Of a stretch of 64,000 nt of DNA, positions 8,294 to 17,400 are shown one piece after another. Both the position numbers and the translations under genes were made by a program. The DNA is from Weissella confusa (lineage in GTDB: Bacteria > Bacillota > Bacilli > Lactobacillales > Lactobacillaceae), in contig JAAOED010000007.1 of NCBI GenBank assembly GCA_016466735.1, positions 48,606-112,605 of the forward strand. The letters run 5' to 3'. A model generated the notes under the pieces. The model saw only the letters and a list, made by a program, of their open reading frames with translations, had not been told where the DNA came from and did no database searches. Position 1 is the first letter of the stretch; each line of letters opens with the position of its first letter.

Positions 8294-8954
8294 GTTGAAT
8301 CCGACCGTTTTGCTCGTTATCCTGATTGGGATTGGTTTTCAAACCGCCTTTAGTCAATCAATTACGCTGAATATCGTTGTTGCTGTCATCGGTCTACTAT
8401 ACCTACTGCTACAACGTGTTTCCGGTAAAGTCATCGTCATTATGTTGTTAGTCGCTGCCCCACTTGCCTTCGGGACGTGGTGGTCATTCATTGCTTTCGG
8501 AACTGGTGACACGCATCGCATTGCGTTGGTTTATGCCTCACGTCTCTACGCCTATCTACTGCTTGGTGCGGCGCTGACATTAACCACGCACGTGAAAGAT
8601 TTGCTTATCAGTTTGCACTTGCATGCCAAGTTGTCATCAACATTTACTTATGGCTTATTAGCAGCCTTCAATTTGTTACCTCGTGTACGACGCCAAGTCC
8701 AAACGATTCGTTATGCCGCCTCATTGCGTGGCATCACCTATCACTTTTGGAGCCCACAATTGTATTTCAAAGCGATTGTCAGTGCCCTGCACTGGTCTGA
8801 TGACTTAGCCATGGCGATGACGTCACACGGGTTCACGGAAGGATTTCCACGAACACAAACCGCGACTGATCCTTTGCCAATCTGGCATTGGGTCGTTGCT
8901 GTCATTTTGATTGTTGGCTATGCCATCGTGGCATGGATTATCAAACCATACTAA
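8286..8954 (+). CDS. ykoC: ECF transporter transmembrane (T) component, YkoC
   Basis: A 222-residue EcfT-family membrane protein with about five hydrophobic helices and the cytoplasmic coupling-helix motif AASLRGI (an A-R-G type EcfT signature) that contacts the ATPases. The ATG at 8286 is chosen because GGAGGT (8273-8278) overlaps the alternative GTG at 8277, leaving proper spacing only for the ATG. It completes the YkoEDC transporter and ends just before a strong bidirectional terminator. Confidence 0.9.
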   Translation: MFKLNPTVLLVILIGIGFQTAFSQSITLNIVVAVIGLLYLLLQRVSGKVIVIMLLVAAPLAFGTWWSFIAFGTGDTHRIALVYASRLYAYLLLGAALTLTTHVKDLLISLHLHAKLSSTFTYGLLAAFNLLPRVRRQVQTIRYAASLRGITYHFWSPQLYFKAIVSALHWSDDLAMAMTSHGFTEGFPRTQTATDPLPIWHWVVAVILIVGYAIVAWIIKPY

Positions 8955-8956
8955 AA

Positions 8957-9007
8957 CAAAACGTGCCTAGCAGGTTCTCACAGGAGCCCGCTAGGCACGT
9001 TTTTTTA
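8957..9007. terminator. Bidirectional terminator between ykoC and xylA
   Basis: An 11-bp stem (8961-8971 with 8990-9000) with T-rich tracts on both strands between convergent genes. Confidence 0.88.
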
Positions 9008-9049
9008 TTTTTTACAGATGATTATTTTTGAGAATGTGAGGTTTAGAAA

Positions 9050-10435
9050 TTACTTGTTGAAAGTCGTACCCAAAACTGAGTAGATGTAGTTATTCAAAGT
9101 TGCCTTGATAGCTTCCAAACGACCAGATTGAATCGTTGCGAAGATTTCGTCGTTCGTCTTGTTCAAGATGTAATCTTCAAAGTCCTTGAAGGTTACCTTA
9201 TCAGCTTCGAAGTCGGCACCGATGCCTGAATCGAATGATGAGTAACGCTCCTTGTAGATGTTCTCCAAGAAGTTATCCTCGACCATCTTCAACGCAACAC
9301 GCAACCCAGCGGCGTAAACATCCATACCGGCCATGTGAGCGTAGAACAAGTCATCAGGCTTGAATGACGCACGGCGAACCTTTGAATCAAAGTTCAAACC
9401 ACCAGTTGGCAAACCACCGTTCTTAACGAACTCGTACATAACCAATGTTGCTTCATAAATGTCATTAGGGAATTCGTCGATGTCCCAACCAGTTTGCTTG
9501 TCACCCATGTTGGCATCCAATGATCCCAACAAGCCAGCTTCACGTGCGAAGCGAGCTTCGTGTTCGTAAGTGTGGCCGGCCAAGTATGCGTGGTTACCCT
9601 CCAAGTTCAACTTGAAGTCGTTTTCCAAGCCGTATGTCTTCAAGAAAGCAATGGTCGTTTGGACATCAGTATCGTATTGGTGTGCCGTTGGCTCCTTTGG
9701 CTTTGGCTCCAACAAGAATTGACCAGTGTAGCCAATTTCATTAGCGTAATCCTTGGCCAACTTGAAGAACTTAGCAATGTGATCCAACTCACGCTTCGTA
9801 TCCGTGTTCAACAATGACTCGTAACCTTCGCGACCACCCCAGAAGACATATGACTCTGAACCCAAACGCTTAGCGATTTCCAATGAATGCTTGATTTGAG
9901 CAGCAGCATAAGCGAAGACATCAGCAAATGGTGTCGTGGCGCCACCGGCCAAGAAACGCTTGTTCGTGAACAATGATGACGTATTCCATAGCAACTTCTT
10001 ACCAGTTTCGTGCATCTTTTGCTCAATCTTGTCGACAACCTTATCTAAGTTGGCGTTCGTCTCAGCCAACGTGTTTCCTTCTGGTGCCAAATCACGGTCG
10101 TGGAAGGCGAAGTATTCAACACCCAACTTGTCCATGAACTCAAACATGTAATCAACCTTCTTCAAGGCTTGCTCCATGCTCGTGACATCATCAACACCGT
10201 CAACATCCCAAGGACGTACGGCAGTTCCTTCACCAAATGGGTCAACCAAACGTTGGTCCATCGTGTGCCAGTAGGCAACTGAGAACTTCAACCAATCCTT
10301 CATTGGCTTCGTTTCTCCGTTGATCGTTACAGGCTCCTCAGGGTTATAGAAGTTATATCCCTTGGCGTCCAAAAAGTTAATCCCCTTCTTTCCGCCAAGG
10401 TACTCAACCTTAGGGAAGTCAAACAGTTCTGACAT
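9050..10435 (-). CDS. xylA: Xylose isomerase
   Basis: A 461-residue group II xylose isomerase converting D-xylose to D-xylulose. Recognisable active-site stretches include [13 protein letters not shown] (catalytic His and Asp), [31 protein letters not shown] (metal-binding Glu), [18 protein letters not shown] and the C-terminal metal site NFDSKVRR. The true start is the ATG at 10435, since GGAGGAAAGCATT precedes it; the frame continues upstream through the ribosome binding site from a TTG. No xylulokinase or transporter gene is adjacent. A promoter with an overlapping cre box upstream suggests catabolite repression. Confidence 0.96.
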   Translation of the reverse strand: MSELFDFPKVEYLGGKKGINFLDAKGYNFYNPEEPVTINGETKPMKDWLKFSVAYWHTMDQRLVDPFGEGTAVRPWDVDGVDDVTSMEQALKKVDYMFEFMDKLGVEYFAFHDRDLAPEGNTLAETNANLDKVVDKIEQKMHETGKKLLWNTSSLFTNKRFLAGGATTPFADVFAYAAAQIKHSLEIAKRLGSESYVFWGGREGYESLLNTDTKRELDHIAKFFKLAKDYANEIGYTGQFLLEPKPKEPTAHQYDTDVQTTIAFLKTYGLENDFKLNLEGNHAYLAGHTYEHEARFAREAGLLGSLDANMGDKQTGWDIDEFPNDIYEATLVMYEFVKNGGLPTGGLNFDSKVRRASFKPDDLFYAHMAGMDVYAAGLRVALKMVEDNFLENIYKERYSSFDSGIGADFEADKVTFKDFEDYILNKTNDEIFATIQSGRLEAIKATLNNYIYSVLGTTFNK

Positions 10436-10534
10436 AATGCTTTCCTCCAAAATTAGAACAATATCTTCGTTGGCAGCTAAAACTTCGTCAGCTTAGTTGG
10501 GTTGATTTGTTCGGCCAACCAACTTACAACACCC

Positions 10535-10562
10535 ATTATAGGAGCCTAATTTTCAAATGCAA
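10535..10562 (-). promoter_or_regulatory. xylA promoter
   Basis: On the minus strand TTGCAT (10557-10562) and consensus TATAAT (10535-10540) are 16 bases apart, about 100 bases before the xylA start. Confidence 0.7.
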
Positions 10563-10571
10563 GCCCTTTCA
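10558..10571. promoter_or_regulatory. cre-like site over the xylA -35 box
   Basis: TGCAAGCCCTTTCA matches the CcpA site consensus WTGNNARCGNWWWCAW except for the central G. It overlaps the -35 element, a position that would repress xylA on preferred sugars. Confidence 0.55.
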
Positions 10572-10647
10572 TTATTCAAAAGACAGCTTATTTTGAAACA
10601 CCAAAAATAACTGATACTTAAATAGTTCTAGTCTGAAAACTTGTACA

Positions 10648-10686
10648 CAAAAAAATAGTGCTGAACGCTTTGCCGTTCAGCACTAT
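10648..10686 (-). terminator. Terminator of the aro operon
   Basis: A 13-bp perfect stem (10655-10667 with 10674-10686) followed on the minus strand by seven T residues, right after the aroD stop codon. Confidence 0.92.
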
Positions 10687-10691
10687 AAGAT

Positions 10692-11405
10692 TTATTCAAA
10701 ATGTGCTTTTAGTTGTGCCACACCAGGTTGGCCTGGCGCTGATGACTCACCAAGGCTTGCGAATGTTAATTGGGTACCATATTGGTACCCCTCAAAACGT
10801 GACCGTTGACCAAGTTCACCCATCGCCATTGTGATTAATGGCTTGGTTTGATGAGCCACTTTTGTTGCCTCCAACAATCGTTGCACATCCCCATCGTCAT
10901 TTGGCATCACAGCCAGTTTCACAACATCAACCGGTGTTGCAACCATGCTTTGTAACTCAGCATCTAAATCAGCGGGCGTCGCGTCAAAATAATGACGTGA
11001 CCCAATCACAGTAATACCTTGTGACTGCGCATCTTCGACCACATCCCCAACTTCTTCGAGCAGCGCAACTTCGACATCCACTGCCGCAACGCGACTTGCA
11101 ATCGCCAACTGGTATACCCAGTGATAAGCCACGCTATCAAAGTCTTCTTGCCCGCCCTCAGCTACTGTGCGCCACGTGACGATTAAAGGCTTATCCGCAT
11201 TAAACGCAATGGTTTGCATTTGGCTAGCCTGCAATTCGCCTGGATCAGTTAAATAATCTACCCGCCATTCAATCACATCGGCCTGACTGTCATTCGCCTG
11301 TTCCAACATCACCAGTACGTCATTCACGGTTTCACCCATGACCGGTACTGCAATCAACGGACGCTCGGACGTCGCAACCGCTGACCCAATTTTCAAATAC
11401 GTCAT
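10692..11405 (-). CDS. aroD: 3-Dehydroquinate dehydratase, type I
   Basis: A 237-residue type I enzyme forming 3-dehydroshikimate through a Schiff base, the third shikimate step. Marks are IAVPVMGET at the N-terminus, DVIEWRVDYLTD (substrate-binding Glu and Arg), the catalytic His in GSRHYFDATP and the Schiff-base Lys in VKLAVMPNDDGD. The ATG at 11405 lies one base after the aroK stop and is preceded by CTAGGTGAA; an in-frame GTG at 11414 lies inside that site. It is the last gene of the aro operon, followed by a strong terminator. Confidence 0.95.
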   Translation of the reverse strand: MTYLKIGSAVATSERPLIAVPVMGETVNDVLVMLEQANDSQADVIEWRVDYLTDPGELQASQMQTIAFNADKPLIVTWRTVAEGGQEDFDSVAYHWVYQLAIASRVAAVDVEVALLEEVGDVVEDAQSQGITVIGSRHYFDATPADLDAELQSMVATPVDVVKLAVMPNDDGDVQRLLEATKVAHQTKPLITMAMGELGQRSRFEGYQYGTQLTFASLGESSAPGQPGVAQLKAHFE

Positions 11406-11406
11406 C

Positions 11407-11910
11407 TTATTCACCTAGTAACTCGAGAATTTCAGTTGCGACTTCAACTGCTGTTTTATTATCTGTCGCAATCACATGACTTGCAGCTGCGTCATATTTC
11501 GGCAAGCGATTACGCCACAAGGCAGCTACTTCCATCAGGGTCTTTGAACGTAAAATGGGGCGCGTGTCGTCGTCCGCCAGGCGTTCCATTGTTTGTCCAA
11601 ATGAACCTGATAGATAAAACACTGGTACATTCGCTTCAGACAACAGTTGGATATTACCTGGCGTCTCGATAATGCCACCACCTGTTGCAATAATCCCCTC
11701 ATTATTAATGACTTCTTGCAACACATCATGCTCCAGCGCTCGAAAGGCTGGCTCACCCTCTGTGGCAAAAATTTCACCTGGCGTTTGTCCCGTCTTACGA
11801 ATAATCATTTTATCGGTATCGGTTAGTGGCACGGCCAACATTTCAGCCAGCAAACGGCCAACCGTCGTCTTACCGGCCCCCATGAAACCAATCAAAATCG
11901 CTGTTTTCAT
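11407..11910 (-). CDS. aroK: Shikimate kinase
   Basis: A 167-residue P-loop kinase phosphorylating shikimate at O3. It has Walker A GFMGAGKTT (residues 8-16), the DTDKMI motif that holds the substrate-contacting Asp, FATEGEPAFRALEHDVL with the substrate Arg, IIATGGGII in the shikimate-binding glycine loop, and the lid Arg in DDTRPILR. Its ATG overlaps the aroA stop codon by one base (TAATG arrangement), indicating translational coupling. Confidence 0.95.
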   Translation of the reverse strand: MKTAILIGFMGAGKTTVGRLLAEMLAVPLTDTDKMIIRKTGQTPGEIFATEGEPAFRALEHDVLQEVINNEGIIATGGGIIETPGNIQLLSEANVPVFYLSGSFGQTMERLADDDTRPILRSKTLMEVAALWRNRLPKYDAAASHVIATDNKTAVEVATEILELLGE

Positions 11911-13205
11911 TACGCTTCCACCAATCTTTCTAGGTCCGCAAAGAAGCTTGGATATGACACGCTGACTGAATCAGCATTCGCTAATTCAACCTCACCATCT
12001 GTCAACAAAGCTGCAATCGCCAACATCATGCCAATGCGGTGATCACCTGATGAATCCACTACCGTTGGCTCGTCAACATGCAACGGCGTCCCTCCGTGCA
12101 CCAAGAACCCATCTTCACGGGCCTCAATGTTTGCCCCCAACTTATTCAGTTGGGTGGTCACGGTCGCAATACGGTCTGTTTCCTTCACGTGAAGTTCCTG
12201 GGCACCTGTAATCAAGGTGTCACCAAGCGCTTGCGTCGCCGCCAACACTAACATCGGAATTTCGTCGACCGCTGTCGGAATATCTTCTGACGTAACGGCC
12301 GTTCCTTGTAAGGCTTGTGTGCGAACAATTAAATCCGCGGTTGGCTCACCTTCTGAAATCACATTATCCATTTCAATCACGGCACCCATCCGACGTAACA
12401 AACGCAGAATGCCATCACGCGTTGGGTTAATCCCGACGCCAGTCAAACGCAGTTCACTATTTGGTACCAACAATGCGGCAACAATCCAAAACGCAGCTGA
12501 CGAAATATCACCAGGCACATTAATTGTTGCGCCAGTCAATGCCGTGTTCGGTGTCACAATAATGTCTTGTCCTTCACGCACAACATCTACCCCAAAATGG
12601 TGAAGCATACGTTCCGTGTGATCACGCGTTGCCAGCGGTTCGGTAATCACTGTTTCACCTTCAGCTTGCAAACCAGCCAAAATCAGCGCGCTCTTCACTT
12701 GCGCAGACGCCACTGGCAAGCGGTAGTGAATCCCATGCAAGCCAAACCCGGGCATCGTCGTGACCGGCAAACGGTGATTCGTCGACACAAAGCGGGCCCC
12801 CATTTTCGTCAATGGATCAATCACGCGCGCCAATGGACGGGTACTCAAACTAGCATCCCCAACAAACGTCATCGGGAATGGCTGATTCGCCAACAAGCCC
12901 ATCAGCAAGCGCGTGCTAGTGCCAGAATTTCCCATATCAAGTGGTCCATCAGGCTCTGTTAACGTCGTGAGTGGACGGCCGTGCACAACGACACGGTCAT
13001 CATACCAGTCGACCGTTACCCCCAACTGTTGCATGGCGCCCAATGTATTGCGGACATCATCCGAATCGAGTAGTCCGTAAATCGTCGTCTCCCCAGTTGC
13101 AATACTCCCCAACATAACCGCACGGTGTGAAATACTCTTGTCCCCCGGTACCGTTAACTGGCCATTAATGCCGGTTGCTGCAGTTTTTAATTGTCGGTTT
13201 GTCAT
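11910..13205 (-). CDS. aroA: 3-Phosphoshikimate 1-carboxyvinyltransferase (EPSP synthase)
   Basis: A 431-residue EPSP synthase joining PEP to shikimate 3-phosphate. Signatures are VPGDKSISHRAVMLGSIA (about residues 19-36), the PEP loop MGNSGTSTRLLMGLLA near 92-107, DIPTAVDEIPML with the catalytic Asp, and LHVKETDRIATV. The GNSGT-RL-G pattern is that of class II enzymes. Located between aroC and aroK in the operon; the start follows CGAAAGGAGTAATT. Confidence 0.95.
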   Translation of the reverse strand: MTNRQLKTAATGINGQLTVPGDKSISHRAVMLGSIATGETTIYGLLDSDDVRNTLGAMQQLGVTVDWYDDRVVVHGRPLTTLTEPDGPLDMGNSGTSTRLLMGLLANQPFPMTFVGDASLSTRPLARVIDPLTKMGARFVSTNHRLPVTTMPGFGLHGIHYRLPVASAQVKSALILAGLQAEGETVITEPLATRDHTERMLHHFGVDVVREGQDIIVTPNTALTGATINVPGDISSAAFWIVAALLVPNSELRLTGVGINPTRDGILRLLRRMGAVIEMDNVISEGEPTADLIVRTQALQGTAVTSEDIPTAVDEIPMLVLAATQALGDTLITGAQELHVKETDRIATVTTQLNKLGANIEAREDGFLVHGGTPLHVDEPTVVDSSGDHRIGMMLAIAALLTDGEVELANADSVSVSYPSFFADLERLVEA

Positions 13206-13226
13206 AATTACTCCTTTCGGGGCGAC

Positions 13227-14405
13227 TTAGAAGTTTTTAATTTCGGCACGGTACGCCGCTAATTGCTCCTTCAAACGATCCATATTATCTGTATCAAATT
13301 TATCCAAAATGGCAGTCGCCAACTCAATGGCAACCATGTGCTCCGCAATCACGGCAGCCGCGGTAACAGCCGTCGTATCAGAGCGTTCCACTGACGCACG
13401 GTGGTCTTCGTGGGTATCAATATCGACACTTTGCATTGGTCGGTAAAGCGTTGGAATTGGCTTCACAACGCCTTTCACTACCACTGGCTCACCGTTGGTC
13501 ATGCCACCTTCGAACCCACCAAGGTTGTTAGACCCACGGTAGAAACCGCGTTCTTCACTCCAGTAGATTTCGTCCATCACTTCTGAGCCGAACTTTTCAG
13601 CGTTCTCAAAACCGCCACCAAATTCAACACCCTTGAACGCATTAATGCCAATAATGGCGCGCGCAATCTTGGCATCCAACTTTGTATCAGCGGAAACGTA
13701 TGAACCCAAGCCAACTGGTACGCCGGTTGCGATAACTTGAACCGTACCACCAACCGTGTTGTAATCACGCTTCGTGTCATCCAACAACGTGCGCATCTTT
13801 TCATCCGTTTCGGCGTCCAACGTACGTGTTGGGAAACTTTCAGTCACGGCACGTAATTCGGCCAACGTCTTATACTGGGCAATTTGACCCGCATCAGCGC
13901 GGACTGGCCCGATGTTTAACACGAACCCGTGCACATCAATGCCTAATTCCGCCAACAAACGCTTCGCAACCGCCCCAACCGCAACACGCATGACCGTTTC
14001 ACGGGCTGATGAACGTTCCAACACATTTCGCAAATCGGCCGAGTGGCGATACTTCATCCCCCCAACCAAATCAGCGTGACCTGGACGTGGACGCATCACT
14101 TTACGCTTGCTGTTTTCTTCGTCAGCTGGCGTGTTGGGATCCATGATCTTCGTCCAGTGATTATGGTCATCGTTGTGCACGTTCAACGCAATCGGTGAAC
14201 CTAATGTCACTTGGTGGCGGACCCCACCCATAATCGTGACCGTATCAGTCTCAATCACTTGGCGTTGCCCACGACCAGCTGCGTGCTGGCGTCGTGCTAG
14301 TTCCGTATTAATATCTTCTTGGGTCAAGTGCAAACCAGCTGGAATGCCCTCAATAATTGCCACTTCTTCTGGGCCGTGACTCTCACCCGCCGTCATATAA
14401 CGCAT
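13227..14405 (-). CDS. aroC: Chorismate synthase
   Basis: A 392-residue FMN-dependent lyase converting EPSP to chorismate. The three classical signatures are present: TAGESHGPEEVAIIEGIPAG at residues 5-24, MRPRPGHADLVGGMKY with its neighbouring RSSARETVMRVAVGAVA (about 106-145), and RSDTTAVTAAAVIAEHM near the C-terminus. GVEFGGGFENAEKFGSEVMDE forms part of the flavin site. The start codon overlaps the aroB stop codon by one base. It is the terminal enzyme of the common pathway, encoded upstream of aroA in the operon. Confidence 0.96.
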   Translation of the reverse strand: MRYMTAGESHGPEEVAIIEGIPAGLHLTQEDINTELARRQHAAGRGQRQVIETDTVTIMGGVRHQVTLGSPIALNVHNDDHNHWTKIMDPNTPADEENSKRKVMRPRPGHADLVGGMKYRHSADLRNVLERSSARETVMRVAVGAVAKRLLAELGIDVHGFVLNIGPVRADAGQIAQYKTLAELRAVTESFPTRTLDAETDEKMRTLLDDTKRDYNTVGGTVQVIATGVPVGLGSYVSADTKLDAKIARAIIGINAFKGVEFGGGFENAEKFGSEVMDEIYWSEERGFYRGSNNLGGFEGGMTNGEPVVVKGVVKPIPTLYRPMQSVDIDTHEDHRASVERSDTTAVTAAAVIAEHMVAIELATAILDKFDTDNMDRLKEQLAAYRAEIKNF

Positions 14406-15472
14406 TATTCTGGGTTTCCTTCCACGAATTCTTTCATTGCTGCTAACTCTTTTTTAACAATCACTGGCTTGCCCGGTGCCGCAATGGCAACCAACTGCAA
14501 TGTGCCTGATTGATTTTTCTTATCATTCTTCAAATGGTCGTAAAAGTCACCTTTACCAATCAAAGGCGAAAAGACTTGTAGACCAACGGGTGCCAAACGT
14601 TCAACCAATGCATCGGTCAAACCTGGTTCTGCAATCCCGTCACGCTCAAAGCGGTCCGAAATTGCGACCATACCAGCAGCAACCGCTTCACCGTGGCGCA
14701 ATGCACCGTGAGCCATCAACTCGATGGCGTGACCAAAGGTGTGACCGAAGTTCAACACCTTACGCACGCCACCCTCTTTTTCATCGGCCATCACAATATC
14801 AGCCTTATATTGCACGGATTGTTCAATCAGCCATTGTGCATTGGCCCGCACGTCGGCGACCGTCTTCATGCGACCAGTCCATTGCCAGAACTCGCCACCA
14901 GCCAAAGCTGACGTCTTGACGACTTCGGCATAACCTTCGATTAGGTCACGGTCGTCCAACGTGTCCAAATATTCTGGGTCGATGATTACCAAATCTGGTT
15001 GGTAAAAAGTCCCCATAATATTTTTCACATCATCCATGTTGATGGCGTTCTTGCCACCAACACTTGAGTCCACTTGGGCCGTTAATGAAGTCGCCACTTG
15101 AATAAAGGCAATACCGCGCATGTAAACTGACGCCACAAAACCAGCCGCGTCACCGATGACACCACCACCGAGCGCAATCACCCCATCTTGCCGCGTAAAG
15201 CCATTTTCCGCCATCACGCCGACCAGGTAGTTGACTGCCTCCAATGATTTCGTTTGCTCACCGGCTGGTAGCACCGCTGGCACAACCTCAAAACCATTCA
15301 ACGTCAAATTTTGCGCCGTCACAGCCAAATAATAGGTTGCGACATTCTCATCTGAAATCAACAGTACCTTGCGTTTTGACCAGACCTTGGCAACTTGTTC
15401 ACCAATTGCATGACGCAAACCAGCTTGAATTTCAATGCGATATTGCTTGTCAGGTAACGTTACTTGAATCAT
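14405..15472 (-). CDS. aroB: 3-Dehydroquinate synthase
   Basis: A 355-residue NAD- and metal-dependent cyclase forming 3-dehydroquinate from DAHP. Typical elements are ALGGGVIGDAAGFVASVYMRGI (NAD-binding glycine stretch), QVATSLTAQVDSSVGGKNAIN, the metal-binding Glu in LIEGYAEVVKT and the His pair in LNFGHTFGHAIE and RHGEAVAAGM. It starts one base after the stop of the DAHP synthase gene, within the aro operon. Confidence 0.96.
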   Translation of the reverse strand: MIQVTLPDKQYRIEIQAGLRHAIGEQVAKVWSKRKVLLISDENVATYYLAVTAQNLTLNGFEVVPAVLPAGEQTKSLEAVNYLVGVMAENGFTRQDGVIALGGGVIGDAAGFVASVYMRGIAFIQVATSLTAQVDSSVGGKNAINMDDVKNIMGTFYQPDLVIIDPEYLDTLDDRDLIEGYAEVVKTSALAGGEFWQWTGRMKTVADVRANAQWLIEQSVQYKADIVMADEKEGGVRKVLNFGHTFGHAIELMAHGALRHGEAVAAGMVAISDRFERDGIAEPGLTDALVERLAPVGLQVFSPLIGKGDFYDHLKNDKKNQSGTLQLVAIAAPGKPVIVKKELAAMKEFVEGNPE

Positions 15473-15473
15473 A

Positions 15474-16463
15474 TTATCCCCTTACAATTTCGTGAATCGC
15501 GCGCGCCTTGTCGGCCAATTCAGCAAATTGTGCTGGCGTCAAAGCTTGCGCACCATCAACAAACGCTGCTTCTGGGTGATCGTGAATTTCGACCATCAAC
15601 CCTTGTGCGCCAGCCGCCACCGCTGCCAAGCCAACTGATGTCACGTGATGTGCGACACCGGCTGCGTGTGATGGATCAGCCAAAACAGGATAATGCGTTA
15701 ATTCTTGCAAAACCGGAATCGCGCTCACGTCCATCGTGTTACGCGTGTACTTGTTATCAAATGTGCGAATACCGCGCTCAATCAAGATAATTTGGTCATT
15801 ACCTTCTGACGCAATGTATTCAGCCGCACTTAAAAGCTCATCAATCGAGGCGCTCATACCACGCTTCAATGCGACGGGCTTACTTTGTTGTCCAAGCGCT
15901 TTTAGCAAACTGAAATTTTGCATATTGCGCGTGCCAACTTGGAAAATATCAGTGTATTGTCCAACAATTTCAACATCACGCGTATCCATAATTTCAGTAA
16001 TCATGTCCATTCCCAAGACATCAGCTGCTTGGCGGTGCATTTGCAACCCGGCCTCACCTAATCCTTGAAAGCTATAAGGACTTGTACGTGGCTTGTATGA
16101 CCCACCACGAAGCAGCGTTGCGCCAGCTACTTGCACAGCTGCGCCCATCGCCAAAACGTGGTCAGCTGACTCAATCGAATCTGGCCCCGCCATCAAGACA
16201 AAATTATCCCCACCAATTACTGAATGCGCTGTCGTAATCACCGTATCAGCTGGGTGGAAAAGGCGTGAACTCTTCAACGCTGCTGGGTGCTTTTCAATCA
16301 CTTCAGCAACATCAGCTTCATTCACAAATGGGACTTCTGCCAACGTTTTAATTGTCGCAAAGCCCACGCGTTCCTCGTGTGCGTACATATTTTGCAAGCC
16401 GGCTGCTGTCGCTGTTGCGAGAGCCTGTTGCGCAGCTTGCGCATTCTTCATGACTAAAATCAT
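15474..16463 (-). CDS. 3-Deoxy-7-phosphoheptulonate (DAHP) synthase, type I-beta, with altered metal ligand
   Basis: A 329-residue enzyme of the AroA I-beta group, condensing PEP and erythrose 4-phosphate as the entry step of the shikimate pathway. It has an N-terminal regulatory-type segment of about 85 residues (as in Thermotoga DAHPS) and a TIM barrel with LLRGGSYKPRTSPYSFQGLG, KRGMSASIDE, DPSHAAG and VEIHDHPEAA. Where these enzymes normally have AGPCxxES, with the Cys a metal ligand, this one has AGPDSIES, so the Cys is Asp. The codon is clearly GAT. The rest of the active site is intact, so activity is likely but metal preference could differ. It sits two bases after aroE. Confidence 0.9.
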   Translation of the reverse strand: MILVMKNAQAAQQALATATAAGLQNMYAHEERVGFATIKTLAEVPFVNEADVAEVIEKHPAALKSSRLFHPADTVITTAHSVIGGDNFVLMAGPDSIESADHVLAMGAAVQVAGATLLRGGSYKPRTSPYSFQGLGEAGLQMHRQAADVLGMDMITEIMDTRDVEIVGQYTDIFQVGTRNMQNFSLLKALGQQSKPVALKRGMSASIDELLSAAEYIASEGNDQIILIERGIRTFDNKYTRNTMDVSAIPVLQELTHYPVLADPSHAAGVAHHVTSVGLAAVAAGAQGLMVEIHDHPEAAFVDGAQALTPAQFAELADKARAIHEIVRG

Positions 16464-16465
16464 GT

Positions 16466-17287
16466 CTACTTTTCTCCTTCTTCAGCTGGCATAATCGCCT
16501 GCTTCATGACGTTGATATCAGGTAGTTGACCAGTCCATTGCTCAAAACTCAACGCCCCCTGACCAATCAACATGGCAAGGCCGTCATCTGCTTGACGTCC
16601 AGCTGCCCGGGCTGCTGCCATGAATGGCGTTGGCTCTTTCTTATAGATGATATCAACCACTTGGACATCTGGTTGGGTTTCATAGAATTGTTCAGTTGAT
16701 AGAATCGAGATATCTGACTGCATCCCCACATTCGTCGCATTCACAATCAAATCAGCATATGGCAAATACATCCCAATTTCATCCAAATCATGCAATTCAA
16801 CGCCTGCCAAATCATTGACCATCGCGGCTTTTTCCGGGAAACGGTCACTTTGACGGTTGAACACGTGCAACGTTACCGACTTTGGTGCCGTCGCCATAAT
16901 GGCGCGGGCTGCCCCACCAGTCCCAATCAAAATTACTTGATCAGCTGGCTCACGTAACGTCCGCCAAAAGCCAGCGCCGTCGGTTGAATCACCAATCGTT
17001 TTGCCGTCGCGAATCACGACGGTGTTGACTGCTGAAAGGCGCCGAGCCAATGGCGTTAGGTCATCCAAGTACAGCATAATCGCTTCCTTAAACGGCATCG
17101 TCACATTGAAGCCCGCCACGCCGGATGCAACCAAGCTTTTAAACGTCGCCGCCAACGCATTTGGTGCGACTTCATAGGCATCGTATTGCGCATCAATGCC
17201 CGCCTGTTTAAACGCGGCATTATGCATTGCTGGTGATTTTGAATGACGGGCTGGGTAGCCCAAAAGTCCATATCGTGTCGTTGCCAT
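16466..17287 (-). CDS. aroE: Shikimate dehydrogenase
   Basis: A 273-residue NADP-dependent reductase of dehydroshikimate. Motifs: GYPARHSKSPAMHNAAF with the shikimate-contacting Ser pair (about residues 8-24), FNVTMPFKEAI with the catalytic Lys, NTVVIRDGKTIGDSTDGAGFW, the dinucleotide loop LIGTGGAARAI and the Asn/Arg stretch FNRQSDRF that favours NADP. The start is set at 17287 after GAGGAGCGCACTTGAT; the upstream extension lacks similarity to the family. It is the first gene of the aro operon. Confidence 0.94.
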   Translation of the reverse strand: MATTRYGLLGYPARHSKSPAMHNAAFKQAGIDAQYDAYEVAPNALAATFKSLVASGVAGFNVTMPFKEAIMLYLDDLTPLARRLSAVNTVVIRDGKTIGDSTDGAGFWRTLREPADQVILIGTGGAARAIMATAPKSVTLHVFNRQSDRFPEKAAMVNDLAGVELHDLDEIGMYLPYADLIVNATNVGMQSDISILSTEQFYETQPDVQVVDIIYKKEPTPFMAAARAAGRQADDGLAMLIGQGALSFEQWTGQLPDINVMKQAIMPAEEGEK

Positions 17288-17348
17288 ATCAAGTGCGCTC
17301 CTCACTCCTGTTGTTACCTTCCAGCTTACCAAATTAAAGCCAATTAAC

Positions 17349-17376
17349 AAAAAAGACCGAGCCTAAACTCAGTCTT
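17349..17376 (-). terminator. Terminator after the second VIT1/CCC1 gene
   Basis: Stem AAGACCGAG (17353-17361) with CTCAGTCTT (17368-17376) followed by a minus-strand T run. It isolates the aro operon from the upstream transporter pair. Confidence 0.85.
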
Positions 17377-17400
17377 ACTTAATGTTTATTTTACCTAACT

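Noticed and set aside
17288..17348. T-box leader before the aro operon
   Set aside because: Only about 60 bases separate the upstream terminator and the aroE start, and no GGGTGGNACCGCG-type motif is present.
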